Below, piece after piece: positions 17,154-25,433 of a DNA stretch of 64,000 bases. Position 1 is the stretch's first letter, and each line of letters opens with the position of its first letter. The notes under the pieces were generated by a model that searched no databases, was not told where the DNA came from, and was given only the letters and a program-made list of their open reading frames with translations. Location of the stretch: contig CAJTJB010000001.1 of NCBI GenBank assembly GCA_910576955.1, forward strand, positions 62,001-126,000. The letters are read 5' to 3'. The translations under genes were made by a program, and so were the position numbers. The stretch comes from an uncultured Alphaproteobacteria bacterium (GTDB taxonomy: Bacteria > Pseudomonadota > Alphaproteobacteria > RF32 > CAG-239).

Positions 17154-19148
17154 ATGCGGTTGGGAGGGTTTTCGGCTTTTATCATAGGCTTATATGCGTC
17201 GGCAGCGATGGCGGCGGATGCAGGGCTTAAATTTTCGGCAGAAAAAGACTGGTATAACTGGGGTGATTATATTCTCGGGAAAGACTTGCAGGCAGGCATT
17301 GAAAGCTTGGGGGTCACCGTACAGCCGGCTTTTATCGGCGATTATTATCCGGCGGGAAGCCGCAAGAGCAAAACAGATATTTATATGCACGGCTTTGAGC
17401 CCTTTAACCCGCCTGAAGATGATGGCAAAGTTAAGGTGCTGTATGCCTATTACCCGATTGAAACGGCGAATGCGCATAAATATAAAAACCTTAAAAATGT
17501 TGTGTCCTCCCAATGGCATTCGCTGCAAACAGAACCGTGGGATTTTGATGTGATTGCGGTTGCCTCGCCGACATATATGGGTGAAATTGCAAAGACGGGG
17601 ATTAAAACCGTTTTTGTGCCGCAATTCACGAATCCCGACAAGTTTTTTTATGAATATGACAAAGACAAAGCTTATGACATTTTATTTGTGGGACGCCCGG
17701 GGTATGAGCGTATCAGCGCCAAATGGGCTATGGAGAGCGGGTTTGAGGTAGCATTGTTCGGCAAAGGATGGGAAGATAAAGCGCCGAAAGAATTTTATAA
17801 AGGCGACTATATTGATAACAACGAACTGCACAAATATTATGCCTCGGCAAAGATTGTTTTGAACGATACGCGGGAAGATATGAAAAAAGCCGGATTTATC
17901 AGCAACCGCGTGTTTGACGTGACGGCGAGCGGCGGCTTTCTGATTTCGGACTATATGCCGGAGATTGAAGCTTTTTACGGCGACAGCATTCCATTGTTTA
18001 AAAACCGAGAAGAATTAGCGGCGCTTTTGAAGTATTATCTCGTTCACCCCGAAGAACGGGCTCTTAAAGCCAAACGCGCACAAAAAATCACCCTTTCCCG
18101 TTTTACAAACAGGCACGCGGCAAAAAGCCTTTTGCAAGCGGCCGACAGCGTGCGGAAAAAGACAAACACGCCCACAGACGAAAATAAGCTCGCGATAAAA
18201 TTTCCGTGGTCTAGAAACCGGATGGAAATCGGCGACTACTGGCTGGGGCTAGATTTGCAAAAAGGGCTTGCTGCAAACGGTTTTGACGTTATGCCGTATT
18301 ATTATGACAAGGGATTTCAGACTGATGATTTTTATGACAACGCCGGCAACCTCCTTTATATGCAATTTAAATATAACCACATTGATTTTGAAGACGATGG
18401 CAAAGCGCGGATTATGTATTTGTATTTTCCGACGTTTATTCCCGAAAAAGGGAAATTTAAAAATACGAAAGATTATTTTATTTATAATACCGATGCTTAT
18501 CTTAACAACGAACTGGAATATTTTGATTTGATTGCCACGCCGGCAAAGGCGGTTTGGCGGCAGCTGCGCAAACGGGGATATGAAGCCGCCTTTATCCCGC
18601 AATTTACAAACCCCGAAAAATTTACAAACAAGCCTGATGACGAGCTTAAATCCGACTTGCTTTTTGTGGGTTCTAATTGGTATGAACGGGTTAGCGCCAA
18701 ATATGCGGTTGATTGCGGTTATGATGTTGCGATTTACGGACTCGGGTGGAAAAATCAAATTCCCGATAAATATCTCAAAGGAACATTTATTTACAATAAG
18801 GATTTGAACAAATATTATTCTTCAGCAAAAATTGTGTTAAGCGACCACGCGGAAGATTTGGCGAAGATGGGGCTGGCGATTAACCGGCTGTTTGACGCAA
18901 GCGCCGCGGGAGCGTTTGTTATTTCCGAATACAGCCCGTATATTGAAGAGATTTTCGGCGATAGTATTCCGATGTTTAAAAACAAAGAAGAATTTAAGAA
19001 ACTGGTTGATTATTATCTTGCGAATCCGGACAAACGGAAAGAAAAGGCTGAAAAAGCGCAGAAAATTACGCTTAAAGGCTACACTAACGTGATTGCCGGG
19101 CAGAAATTAAAAAAACTTTTTGAAAAAATCAGAAAGGGAAAAAAATGA
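17154..19148 (+). CDS. Exported protein with two tandem CgeB-type glycosyltransferase domains
   Basis: 664 residues: signal peptide (FSAFIIGLYASAAMA, probable cleavage AMA/AD), then two homologous halves of about 310 residues. Each half has a GDY.LG.DLQ.G start, FVPQFTNP or FIPQFTNP, DILFVG or DLLFVG, YERxSAK, NRxFD, FGDSIPxFKN and a C-terminal KAQKITL. The second halves resemble the Glyco_trans_1_2/CgeB domain. Signal peptides are unusual on nucleotide-sugar GT-B enzymes. ATG at 17154 follows AAGG and leaves the upstream MFS stop two bases away. Confidence 0.65.
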   Translation: MRLGGFSAFIIGLYASAAMAADAGLKFSAEKDWYNWGDYILGKDLQAGIESLGVTVQPAFIGDYYPAGSRKSKTDIYMHGFEPFNPPEDDGKVKVLYAYYPIETANAHKYKNLKNVVSSQWHSLQTEPWDFDVIAVASPTYMGEIAKTGIKTVFVPQFTNPDKFFYEYDKDKAYDILFVGRPGYERISAKWAMESGFEVALFGKGWEDKAPKEFYKGDYIDNNELHKYYASAKIVLNDTREDMKKAGFISNRVFDVTASGGFLISDYMPEIEAFYGDSIPLFKNREELAALLKYYLVHPEERALKAKRAQKITLSRFTNRHAAKSLLQAADSVRKKTNTPTDENKLAIKFPWSRNRMEIGDYWLGLDLQKGLAANGFDVMPYYYDKGFQTDDFYDNAGNLLYMQFKYNHIDFEDDGKARIMYLYFPTFIPEKGKFKNTKDYFIYNTDAYLNNELEYFDLIATPAKAVWRQLRKRGYEAAFIPQFTNPEKFTNKPDDELKSDLLFVGSNWYERVSAKYAVDCGYDVAIYGLGWKNQIPDKYLKGTFIYNKDLNKYYSSAKIVLSDHAEDLAKMGLAINRLFDASAAGAFVISEYSPYIEEIFGDSIPMFKNKEEFKKLVDYYLANPDKRKEKAEKAQKITLKGYTNVIAGQKLKKLFEKIRKGKK

Positions 19149-20092
19149 AGAAAACGCTTTTATATTTCAGCATTATGATGGGGCTTGCCCTTTTGGGGTA
19201 TTGGAAAATATATAAACTTGCCGACAAGGCACACCGTGATATGAGGTATGCGGTGATTCACGTTACCGAAAATAAGCCTGCAGAGCAGATGATTGAACTT
19301 CAGAAAGCCTTTGAACAAGAGGGAAAGCATATTTCCTTTTCCATCCGCCCTGACCGTTCAAGCGGAAAATTCAACATTTATACGGCAGCGGATATTCAAC
19401 ATTTGCCGGAGGTGACCGACCCGAGCGCCATAAACTTTTTGTGGATTGATAAAGCAGCAGCTGATGAAGACCCCGAAAAGCTGCGCCCGTTTGACGTGAT
19501 TGTGGTTAAAAATATGCCGGCGTACGGACACCTGAAAGCTATCAATATGCGGACAGCGTTTATTCCGGATGCCATTAATATTGCCGATACCACAGAGGCG
19601 GAACAGCACAATCGGGCTATGTATTGGGGCGACGGCAAAGAATTTTCATTATCGCTGCTCTTAGCCGGCGAGAAAGAAATGAGCCTTGATATTTTCGGCA
19701 CGGGCTTTGAAGGCTTATGGCCGACGGATGAAATTAAGGCGGTTTCTCCGCTGGAAACGGATTTTCGCAGCCATCCGCTGGTTTTAACCGACCAACGCGA
19801 TGAAGAAATTGCCAACGAAACCCTAAATGCACGGATTATAAAAATTATTGAAAGCGGCGGCGTGCCATATGTGCGCTATAATCCGGGGATTGAAAAGCTT
19901 TTTGGCGAGGCGGTGCCGATGTATTATAACGGTCCGGAATTTGGCAAAAAAATGGAAGCGCTTTTACAAAATCCGGCAGAACTCGCCAAGCGGCGCAAGG
20001 CTATCCGGCGGCTGGCTCAACAGTGGAACAGCAACAGCCAAGCCCGAAAGTTTATTGAGCTGTTTGAGATTATGGATAAAAAACGGCAATAG
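19145..20092 (+). CDS. Membrane-anchored CgeB-like protein (diverged)
   Basis: 315 residues with an N-terminal anchor (LYFSIMMGLALLGYW). The body is a third, more diverged relative of the repeats in the preceding protein: AFIPDAINI replaces the FIPQFTNP motif, then DIFGTGFEGLW, and GGVPYVRYNPGIEKLFGEAVPMYYNGPEF, matching the C-terminal GGFLISDY..GDSIPxFKN block. It overlaps the preceding gene by the ATGA stop/start, so they are co-translated. Loss of motif residues suggests a non-catalytic partner, which is inference. Confidence 0.6.
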   Translation: MKKTLLYFSIMMGLALLGYWKIYKLADKAHRDMRYAVIHVTENKPAEQMIELQKAFEQEGKHISFSIRPDRSSGKFNIYTAADIQHLPEVTDPSAINFLWIDKAAADEDPEKLRPFDVIVVKNMPAYGHLKAINMRTAFIPDAINIADTTEAEQHNRAMYWGDGKEFSLSLLLAGEKEMSLDIFGTGFEGLWPTDEIKAVSPLETDFRSHPLVLTDQRDEEIANETLNARIIKIIESGGVPYVRYNPGIEKLFGEAVPMYYNGPEFGKKMEALLQNPAELAKRRKAIRRLAQQWNSNSQARKFIELFEIMDKKRQ

Positions 20093-20116
20093 TTTCCAAC
20101 AACGATAAAATAGCAA

Positions 20117-20145
20117 TTGACATTAAAGCAATTTCCTAGTATTCC
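20117..20145 (+). promoter_or_regulatory. Putative promoter of RNA element copy 2
   Basis: TTGACA, 17 nt, TATTCC. The -35 is perfect and the -10 weak. Predicted start is near 20152, at the 5' hairpin of the element. Confidence 0.5.
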
Positions 20146-20149
20146 TTTC

Positions 20150-20412
20150 GCAGCGGATGTAAAAATCTGCTAGTGCCTTGAGAGAGGTGCGGAGCTGTCG
20201 AAAGCTCTCTTATACACTTCGGTGCAGGATAACATCGTTAGTTATTGTTTATCTGGAGCAATAGCACATATCCCCGACTGAAATGGTCGGGGAGCTTTTA
20301 GCGTATGTCCAAAGGCTGTCCTTATCTCATTTAAGCCTGAAAGGCTAAAAGAGTCATTTAAGTGTATATGATTTTCGAACTCTCCGACCGCCTTTTAAGG
20401 TGGTTTATTTTT
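20150..20412 (+). ncRNA. Candidate structured RNA element, copy 2 (possible leader of the GT-C gene)
   Basis: The fold matches copy 1. 5' hairpin AGCGGAT/ATCTGCT; H1 GAGCT/AGCTC with loop GTCGAA (20192-20207); a CAC-TTCG-GTG hairpin; H2 CCCCGAC/GTCGGGG (20272-20292). P1 pairs GTCGGGGAG (20286-20294) with CTCTCCGAC (20380-20388) around H3 CTTTTAGC/GCTAAAAG (20295-20351). A terminator-like hairpin ACCGCCTT/AAGGTGGT with TTTATTTTT ends it. The P1 3' strand is also exactly complementary to TCGGAGAG (20419-20426), the ribosome site of the next gene. This looks like a cis-regulatory switch or an sRNA; the ligand is unknown. Confidence 0.6.
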
Positions 20413-20431
20413 GCACTATCGGAGAGGATTA

Positions 20432-21976
20432 ATGAGAAAATTATTAAATATGATTGCTGATACTGTTGCTGGTGAACGTTGCATAAAAACATCGGTCTGT
20501 TTCTTTTGGATTTCTTTTATCTGTATTGCTTTTTACACTGCTTTTACTGCAAATAAAGGCTTTTTCTTGGATACGGTTGAACATATTCATTCTTCCTGGC
20601 TTGTCAGTGAGGGGAAGGTTCCGTATCGGGATTTTTTCCAACACCATAATCTACTGCTGTGGTATTTGTATGTACCCATAGCAAAGCTTTTTTACCAAGA
20701 TCCGCTTATTTTCCCCGTGAGCAAAGGAGTTGGCTCGATGGGATATTTGGCTGTTATCTGGCTTATATATGTGATTAACAAACGGTTTATTTATGGTGCT
20801 AAAACAGCAAGATTATCTTTGCTTATTTTATTATCCGTTCCTTTTATCTGGAATGATTTGACAACCTTTCGTCCCGACATTTTTATGTATGTCTGTTTTT
20901 TCGGGGCTCTATATTCTTTTTTCTCTTACCTTGAAAATCACAATCTGCTCAAACTGGCATTATCATATTTTTTATTAGCACTTTCCGCTTTGTTTTTACA
21001 AAAAATACTTTTTATTTGCATTGGCTTCTTTGGGTTAAATCTTTATTATTTGTATCATAAAAAAATTCCATTTTTTCATCTTGTTGTTGCCGGAGTTTGC
21101 TACGTTATCCCGTGGGCTTTGCTCTTCGGATTTTTGGCAGCAAATAATATCTTAGCCGAATGGTATTATTATAATTTTGAATTTAATTTTTTGATGAAAG
21201 AATATTATTCGGGTTATACCAGCGGTTTTTCTTCAACTCTTCCGTTTATTACCCTACTCTCGGTTATTGTGATTTTGCGAAATTATGATGCTACGCACGG
21301 TCAATCGGTTTTGCTAACCCTATATTTATTTTCCTTATTATCGGTTATTCTTTTTGCGCCGCATTCTCATTATTTTACATTATATTGGTTTTTTGCTTCT
21401 ATTTTGCTCGGAAATATTTTATACCATACAAAATATTTTAAATATGCATATCTGTTCGTGCTTGCAGCAGCTTTTATCAATCTCTGCCAATTACTGCCGA
21501 CAACCCGTCAGAAAGAGGCATATCAGAATTATCTTAATAATATGGATTATTTGTGGAAACAAAATCTTTCCGGTGATGATTTTTTATCTCTCACAAAAAT
21601 AACTTACCACCCTTTTATTCCCAATTCGTCTTATTATTGGTACGGCTATCACAATGTCGCCATTATTGATACAATTTATAACCGCAAACAATATTTTGAC
21701 TTAAAAAATGAGCTTGAATCCCAAAAGCCACTGTTTATTGTCTTTGAGACGTCTTCCCTTCTTGGACTTAATGATATGCTGGTTTTTAATAAAAGAAAAT
21801 ATTTCATACGGCGGAATGCGGCAATTTTACGGAAAGCACAGAAACATCCTGAATTATTGTCAAAACTCATTACTATTGACAGCGATTTCTGGAAAATTGA
21901 TGAGAAATGGGTTGAACGCAACTATGACAGAATTGATGGAACAATCATATGGAAAAGAAAAGATATGCTTAAATAA
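20432..21976 (+). CDS. GT-C family membrane glycosyltransferase (paralogue 2)
   Basis: 514 residues with about ten to twelve transmembrane segments. The first periplasmic loop reads DTVEHIHSSWLV and PYRDFFQHHNLLLWYL, nearly the same as paralogue 1 at 5003-6505, and an RPDIFMY motif occurs in both. The family transfers sugars from lipid carriers outside the membrane. The ATG at 20432 follows GGAGAGG, which can be masked by the RNA element upstream. It is transcribed alone and ends at a strong terminator. Confidence 0.7.
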   Translation: MRKLLNMIADTVAGERCIKTSVCFFWISFICIAFYTAFTANKGFFLDTVEHIHSSWLVSEGKVPYRDFFQHHNLLLWYLYVPIAKLFYQDPLIFPVSKGVGSMGYLAVIWLIYVINKRFIYGAKTARLSLLILLSVPFIWNDLTTFRPDIFMYVCFFGALYSFFSYLENHNLLKLALSYFLLALSALFLQKILFICIGFFGLNLYYLYHKKIPFFHLVVAGVCYVIPWALLFGFLAANNILAEWYYYNFEFNFLMKEYYSGYTSGFSSTLPFITLLSVIVILRNYDATHGQSVLLTLYLFSLLSVILFAPHSHYFTLYWFFASILLGNILYHTKYFKYAYLFVLAAAFINLCQLLPTTRQKEAYQNYLNNMDYLWKQNLSGDDFLSLTKITYHPFIPNSSYYWYGYHNVAIIDTIYNRKQYFDLKNELESQKPLFIVFETSSLLGLNDMLVFNKRKYFIRRNAAILRKAQKHPELLSKLITIDSDFWKIDEKWVERNYDRIDGTIIWKRKDMLK

Positions 21977-21979
21977 ATT

Positions 21980-22017
21980 AAAGCCCTCAATGATTATTAT
22001 CACGGAGGGCTTTTTGT
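21980..22017 (+). terminator. Intrinsic terminator after GT-C paralogue 2
   Basis: AAGCCCTC and GAGGGCTT arms followed by TTTGTTTT. It sits between convergent genes and can act on both. Confidence 0.88.
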
Positions 22018-22018
22018 T

Positions 22019-22999
22019 TTAATTTTCGTAAGAGAGTTTTCCATCTTTCAAAACAGCCGTGCCGCCGAGCGGAATGGTTAAAAGCGGGGCGGTGTGCCCG
22101 AAATCGACATTAGCGAGAATCGGCAAATCTTTTAATTCGGCTTTCGTGTTTAAAATAAACTCAAGCCCATCGCGCGTGACTTTTGAGCCTTTTTGAAAAC
22201 GCCCGATAACCAGTGCTTTAACATTGGCAAAATCCGGCTGATGGATGAGTGCTTGCAGGTTGCGTTCAAAATCTGCCAGAGGGCTTATTTCGGTATCTTC
22301 AATAAACAATATCGTATCTTTCGGGAAAGCGGGACGAAACTCTGTTCCGAGCAGCAAATTAAACGTGCAGAGGTTGCCGCCGATAATTGTTCCCGTTGCG
22401 GCGCCGTTATGAATGTTCCAATAGCCTTCATTGGCTTCAAACTCGCGCTTTTCCTGATCTAAAAACCATAAATCATCACTCCAGATTTCAGATGGCGTTA
22501 TTTCATCTTTGCCATCGGTGACAAGCATTTTAGCAAAGTGCTCGAATGTATAATCGCAGCCGTATTTCATCCCCAGCGAGCTGAAGTGCGGTCCGTAGTA
22601 AACAACCATACCGGTTTTGGCGAGAATCGCATTTTCAAGCGCAGTGATGTCGGAGAATCCGCAAAAGATTTTCGGGTTATTTTTTATCAGCTCATAATCA
22701 AGATATTTCAACAGCTGGTTCGAATTTGCGCCGCCGATGATGGTCATAACGGCTTTAACGCTCGTATCGGCAAACGCGGCGTGAATATCCTCCACGCGTT
22801 TTTCAATGGACGATGAGCCCATATAATCCCAATTATCATCGGTGGTATTCGGCGCATAGACTACCTCCAGCCCCAGGCTTTCCAGACGTTCTTTGGCGAT
22901 GGCTCGCGCATCCTGACCGATAATTTTAATGCCCCGTGCCGGTGCGATAACCATTACTTTATCGCCTTTTTTCAGCTTTTCCGGTATTATCTTTTGCAT
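22019..22999 (-). CDS. S66 family peptidase (LD-carboxypeptidase/MccF-like)
   Basis: 326 residues. The serine-peptidase S66 triad can be placed: Ser in GFSDITAL, Glu in LFIEDTEIS and His in FGHTAPL. IIGGANSNQLL supplies the oxyanion region. LdcA enzymes remove the terminal D-alanine from murein tetrapeptides during recycling; MccF members hydrolyse microcin-like amides. It lacks a signal peptide, consistent with a cytoplasmic enzyme. The ATG at 22999 follows AAGGAGA and overlaps the end of the RNase J gene; a longer frame to 23053 lacks a ribosome site. Confidence 0.8.
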   Translation of the reverse strand: MQKIIPEKLKKGDKVMVIAPARGIKIIGQDARAIAKERLESLGLEVVYAPNTTDDNWDYMGSSSIEKRVEDIHAAFADTSVKAVMTIIGGANSNQLLKYLDYELIKNNPKIFCGFSDITALENAILAKTGMVVYYGPHFSSLGMKYGCDYTFEHFAKMLVTDGKDEITPSEIWSDDLWFLDQEKREFEANEGYWNIHNGAATGTIIGGNLCTFNLLLGTEFRPAFPKDTILFIEDTEISPLADFERNLQALIHQPDFANVKALVIGRFQKGSKVTRDGLEFILNTKAELKDLPILANVDFGHTAPLLTIPLGGTAVLKDGKLSYEN

Positions 23000-23009
23000 T
23001 TTGTTCTCC

Positions 23010-24689
23010 TTATTCCATTGTTTCCCAATCTTCGTCTTCTTCCCAATGAACATGCAGAAAAGTCACGGGCTTGATGTCTGTTGCGCTTAAAACGCGGCGG
23101 CGGATTTGCCCGCGGATGAAGTCTTCCGCAGAATTACGCTTGGGGTGTTCCAAAAGTTTCTTTTCAATCAGCGGAACAACCTGTTTTTTGATTTCTTCCG
23201 CAAGCACATACCATTCGTTTTCTTCCAGTATGTCTATTGAATTGAACTGCAACGATTTTAACTTATACTCACGGCTGATAACGGCACTGATAAATAATGT
23301 GCAGTTAAACATTATGCGGCGGCGGTTTTTAACAAGTTCCGAGCCGAGCGAAACGCTGCGTCCGCGGTCTATGCCGATGATATCAACCGGCGTTTGCTCG
23401 ATTTGGCTGATTTGCCCGTTTTGATAGAGGCAAATATCGCCGTTTTGCGCGGAGAACACATCTTTTACGCCGCAATTTAAGGCAAAGCGCTTATGTTCGC
23501 GGATAAACTTTTTATCGCCGTGTACCGGCAAAACGATTTTCGGGTTCAACAGCTCATACATGGCCTTCAAATCTTTTTTGCTTGCATGACCGGAAGTGTG
23601 CACCAAATAATCTTCCTCGGTGATAAGATTTGCGCCTTTGGCTGTAATTTTTTCCTGCAGGCGTTCGATTTTTTCTTCATTGCCGGGAATCATTTTGGAA
23701 GAGAAGATAACGTTATCCTCCGCACCTAATTTGATATATTTATTTTCGTCATTGGCAATCATGGTCATCGCGCTGCGATAGTTTGCCTGCGAGCCGGTGC
23801 AGATATATAAAGCTTTGTCCGAGGTCAACCCGTCCACCTGTTCGGCGGTGTGAATATCGGCATATTCGGTCAGATAGCCGCATTTTTTAGCTATTTTGAC
23901 ATTCGTCACCAAGCTTCTGCCGACCAAAACCGGCGTTCTGTTTGCTGCGCGGGCAGCCAAAATCAAGCTCTCCAAACGCATCACATTTGAGGCAAAACAG
24001 GTGGCAACCACGCCGCCTTGCATTTCCGGAATGATTTTTAAGAGATTATTGCGCACATCTTCTTCGCTCGCCTGCGGTTCGTCCACCATAACATTTGTCG
24101 AATCGCACACGAATATATCCACCCCCTCGGCTGCAGCCCTTTCCAACGCGGCAAAATCGGTTTTGACCATTGAAAGCTTGTTATCGTCAAAACGCCAGTC
24201 GGTCGCGTGCATTATGTTGCCATTAGCGGTTTTGATAAACAGCGCCGAAGTTTCGGGAATCGAGTGAGCAATCGGGATAAACTCGACCTCAAAGCCCTCC
24301 AGTACCACTTTCTTTTCCTGATTAACCGAGATTAGCGGCACAAGATCCTGCATTTTATATTCGCTCAAACGCTCTTTGACCAGCCCCAATGAAAAATCCG
24401 TTCCATACACCGGACATTGCAGCGCCGGCCAAACCTGTGCGATAGCACCGAGGTGGTCTTCGTGTCCGTGGGTGATAAACAGCCCTAATATATCGTTACG
24501 ATAATTTTCCAAAAACTCGGGCGAGGCATAGCACATATCCATCCCCGGGAAATCGTCATTTAGGAATCCGTAGCCTGCGTCCACCACAATCAGCTTGCCG
24601 TTTGAGGCATATACAAACATATTCATTCCGATTTCATCGGCGCCGCCCAGCGGTATAAAATAAATTCCATCTTTTTTAAAATCATTCAT
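23010..24689 (-). CDS. rnj: Ribonuclease J
   Basis: 559 residues: metallo-beta-lactamase fold with the zinc motif HGHEDHLGA near residue 75, then HSIPETSA, HATDWRFD, beta-CASP features (VCDSTN, VATCFASN, HTSGHASKKDL, LPVHGDKKF) and the C-terminal domain (GQIRRRV). RNase J is a 5'-3' exo- and endoribonuclease in RNA decay. It follows birA, the usual order at the end of alphaproteobacterial nuo operons. Confidence 0.93.
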   Translation of the reverse strand: MNDFKKDGIYFIPLGGADEIGMNMFVYASNGKLIVVDAGYGFLNDDFPGMDMCYASPEFLENYRNDILGLFITHGHEDHLGAIAQVWPALQCPVYGTDFSLGLVKERLSEYKMQDLVPLISVNQEKKVVLEGFEVEFIPIAHSIPETSALFIKTANGNIMHATDWRFDDNKLSMVKTDFAALERAAAEGVDIFVCDSTNVMVDEPQASEEDVRNNLLKIIPEMQGGVVATCFASNVMRLESLILAARAANRTPVLVGRSLVTNVKIAKKCGYLTEYADIHTAEQVDGLTSDKALYICTGSQANYRSAMTMIANDENKYIKLGAEDNVIFSSKMIPGNEEKIERLQEKITAKGANLITEEDYLVHTSGHASKKDLKAMYELLNPKIVLPVHGDKKFIREHKRFALNCGVKDVFSAQNGDICLYQNGQISQIEQTPVDIIGIDRGRSVSLGSELVKNRRRIMFNCTLFISAVISREYKLKSLQFNSIDILEENEWYVLAEEIKKQVVPLIEKKLLEHPKRNSAEDFIRGQIRRRVLSATDIKPVTFLHVHWEEDEDWETME

Positions 24690-24707
24690 TCTTTAATTAT
24701 TCCTTTT

Positions 24708-25433
24708 TTATATAAACAAATCTCCGGCCAAAATACGCTCTTCCCCCGCTGATGTCTGCAATATCAGATAACCGTTATCATCCAGTGCGGCAAACAGTCC
24801 CGTTTTTTCGTCTTTTTCGGTTTTGACCGTAATTTTTTGCCGATAGTTCATCGCCATCTCCAGCCATTGTTTTTTTATGCCGGCAAAACCGTTTTGCCGG
24901 TATGCGGCTAAATCTGACGCAAAGTTTTCGAGATAATAACGCAAAAATTCCGTCCGGTCAAGCAATATTGAACATTCTTTTAAAGATACGGCTTGATAGG
25001 GCTGATTTTCAAGAACGGGCGCACCGGCAATGTTAACGCCTATCCCTATGCCCCAGAGTTTCCCCGAGATGTTTTCAAACAATATGCCAGATATTTTGCC
25101 CCCCTCCAGAAAAACATCATTCGGCCATTTTATCTGCACTTTTTTGTGCGGGGCAAGCCTTTTTACGGTTTTTGCCAGGCTTAAACCGACAAGGCAGACA
25201 ATTTTGCTTAATTCTTCAGGCGCAATTTCCAGACTGTATGTAAAATAAAGGTTGCCCTCAATGCCCTGCCATTTTCTGCCGCGACGCCCCCTGCCCCCGG
25301 TTTGGCGTTTGGCGCTTATGGCTACCGGAGCGGTATTTTCCCGGGCTAACTTTTTGATTTCATCATTTGTGGAGGTGGTTGTTTCAACATCATACCACTG
25401 CCACAACGCAATTTTTTCAGAGGAACACGGCAT
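24708..25433 (-). CDS. birA: Biotin-[acetyl-CoA carboxylase] ligase
   Basis: 241 residues, catalytic domain only, without the N-terminal DNA-binding domain of E. coli BirA. The biotinyl-AMP loop GGRGRRGRKW and the segment KWPNDVFLEGGKISGIL are intact, followed by GIGVNI and a small C-terminal SH3-like part. It attaches biotin to carboxyl carrier proteins. It overlaps the end of the nuoN-like gene by 17 bases, so it is translationally coupled to it. Confidence 0.92.
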   Translation of the reverse strand: MPCSSEKIALWQWYDVETTTSTNDEIKKLARENTAPVAISAKRQTGGRGRRGRKWQGIEGNLYFTYSLEIAPEELSKIVCLVGLSLAKTVKRLAPHKKVQIKWPNDVFLEGGKISGILFENISGKLWGIGIGVNIAGAPVLENQPYQAVSLKECSILLDRTEFLRYYLENFASDLAAYRQNGFAGIKKQWLEMAMNYRQKITVKTEKDEKTGLFAALDDNGYLILQTSAGEERILAGDLFI

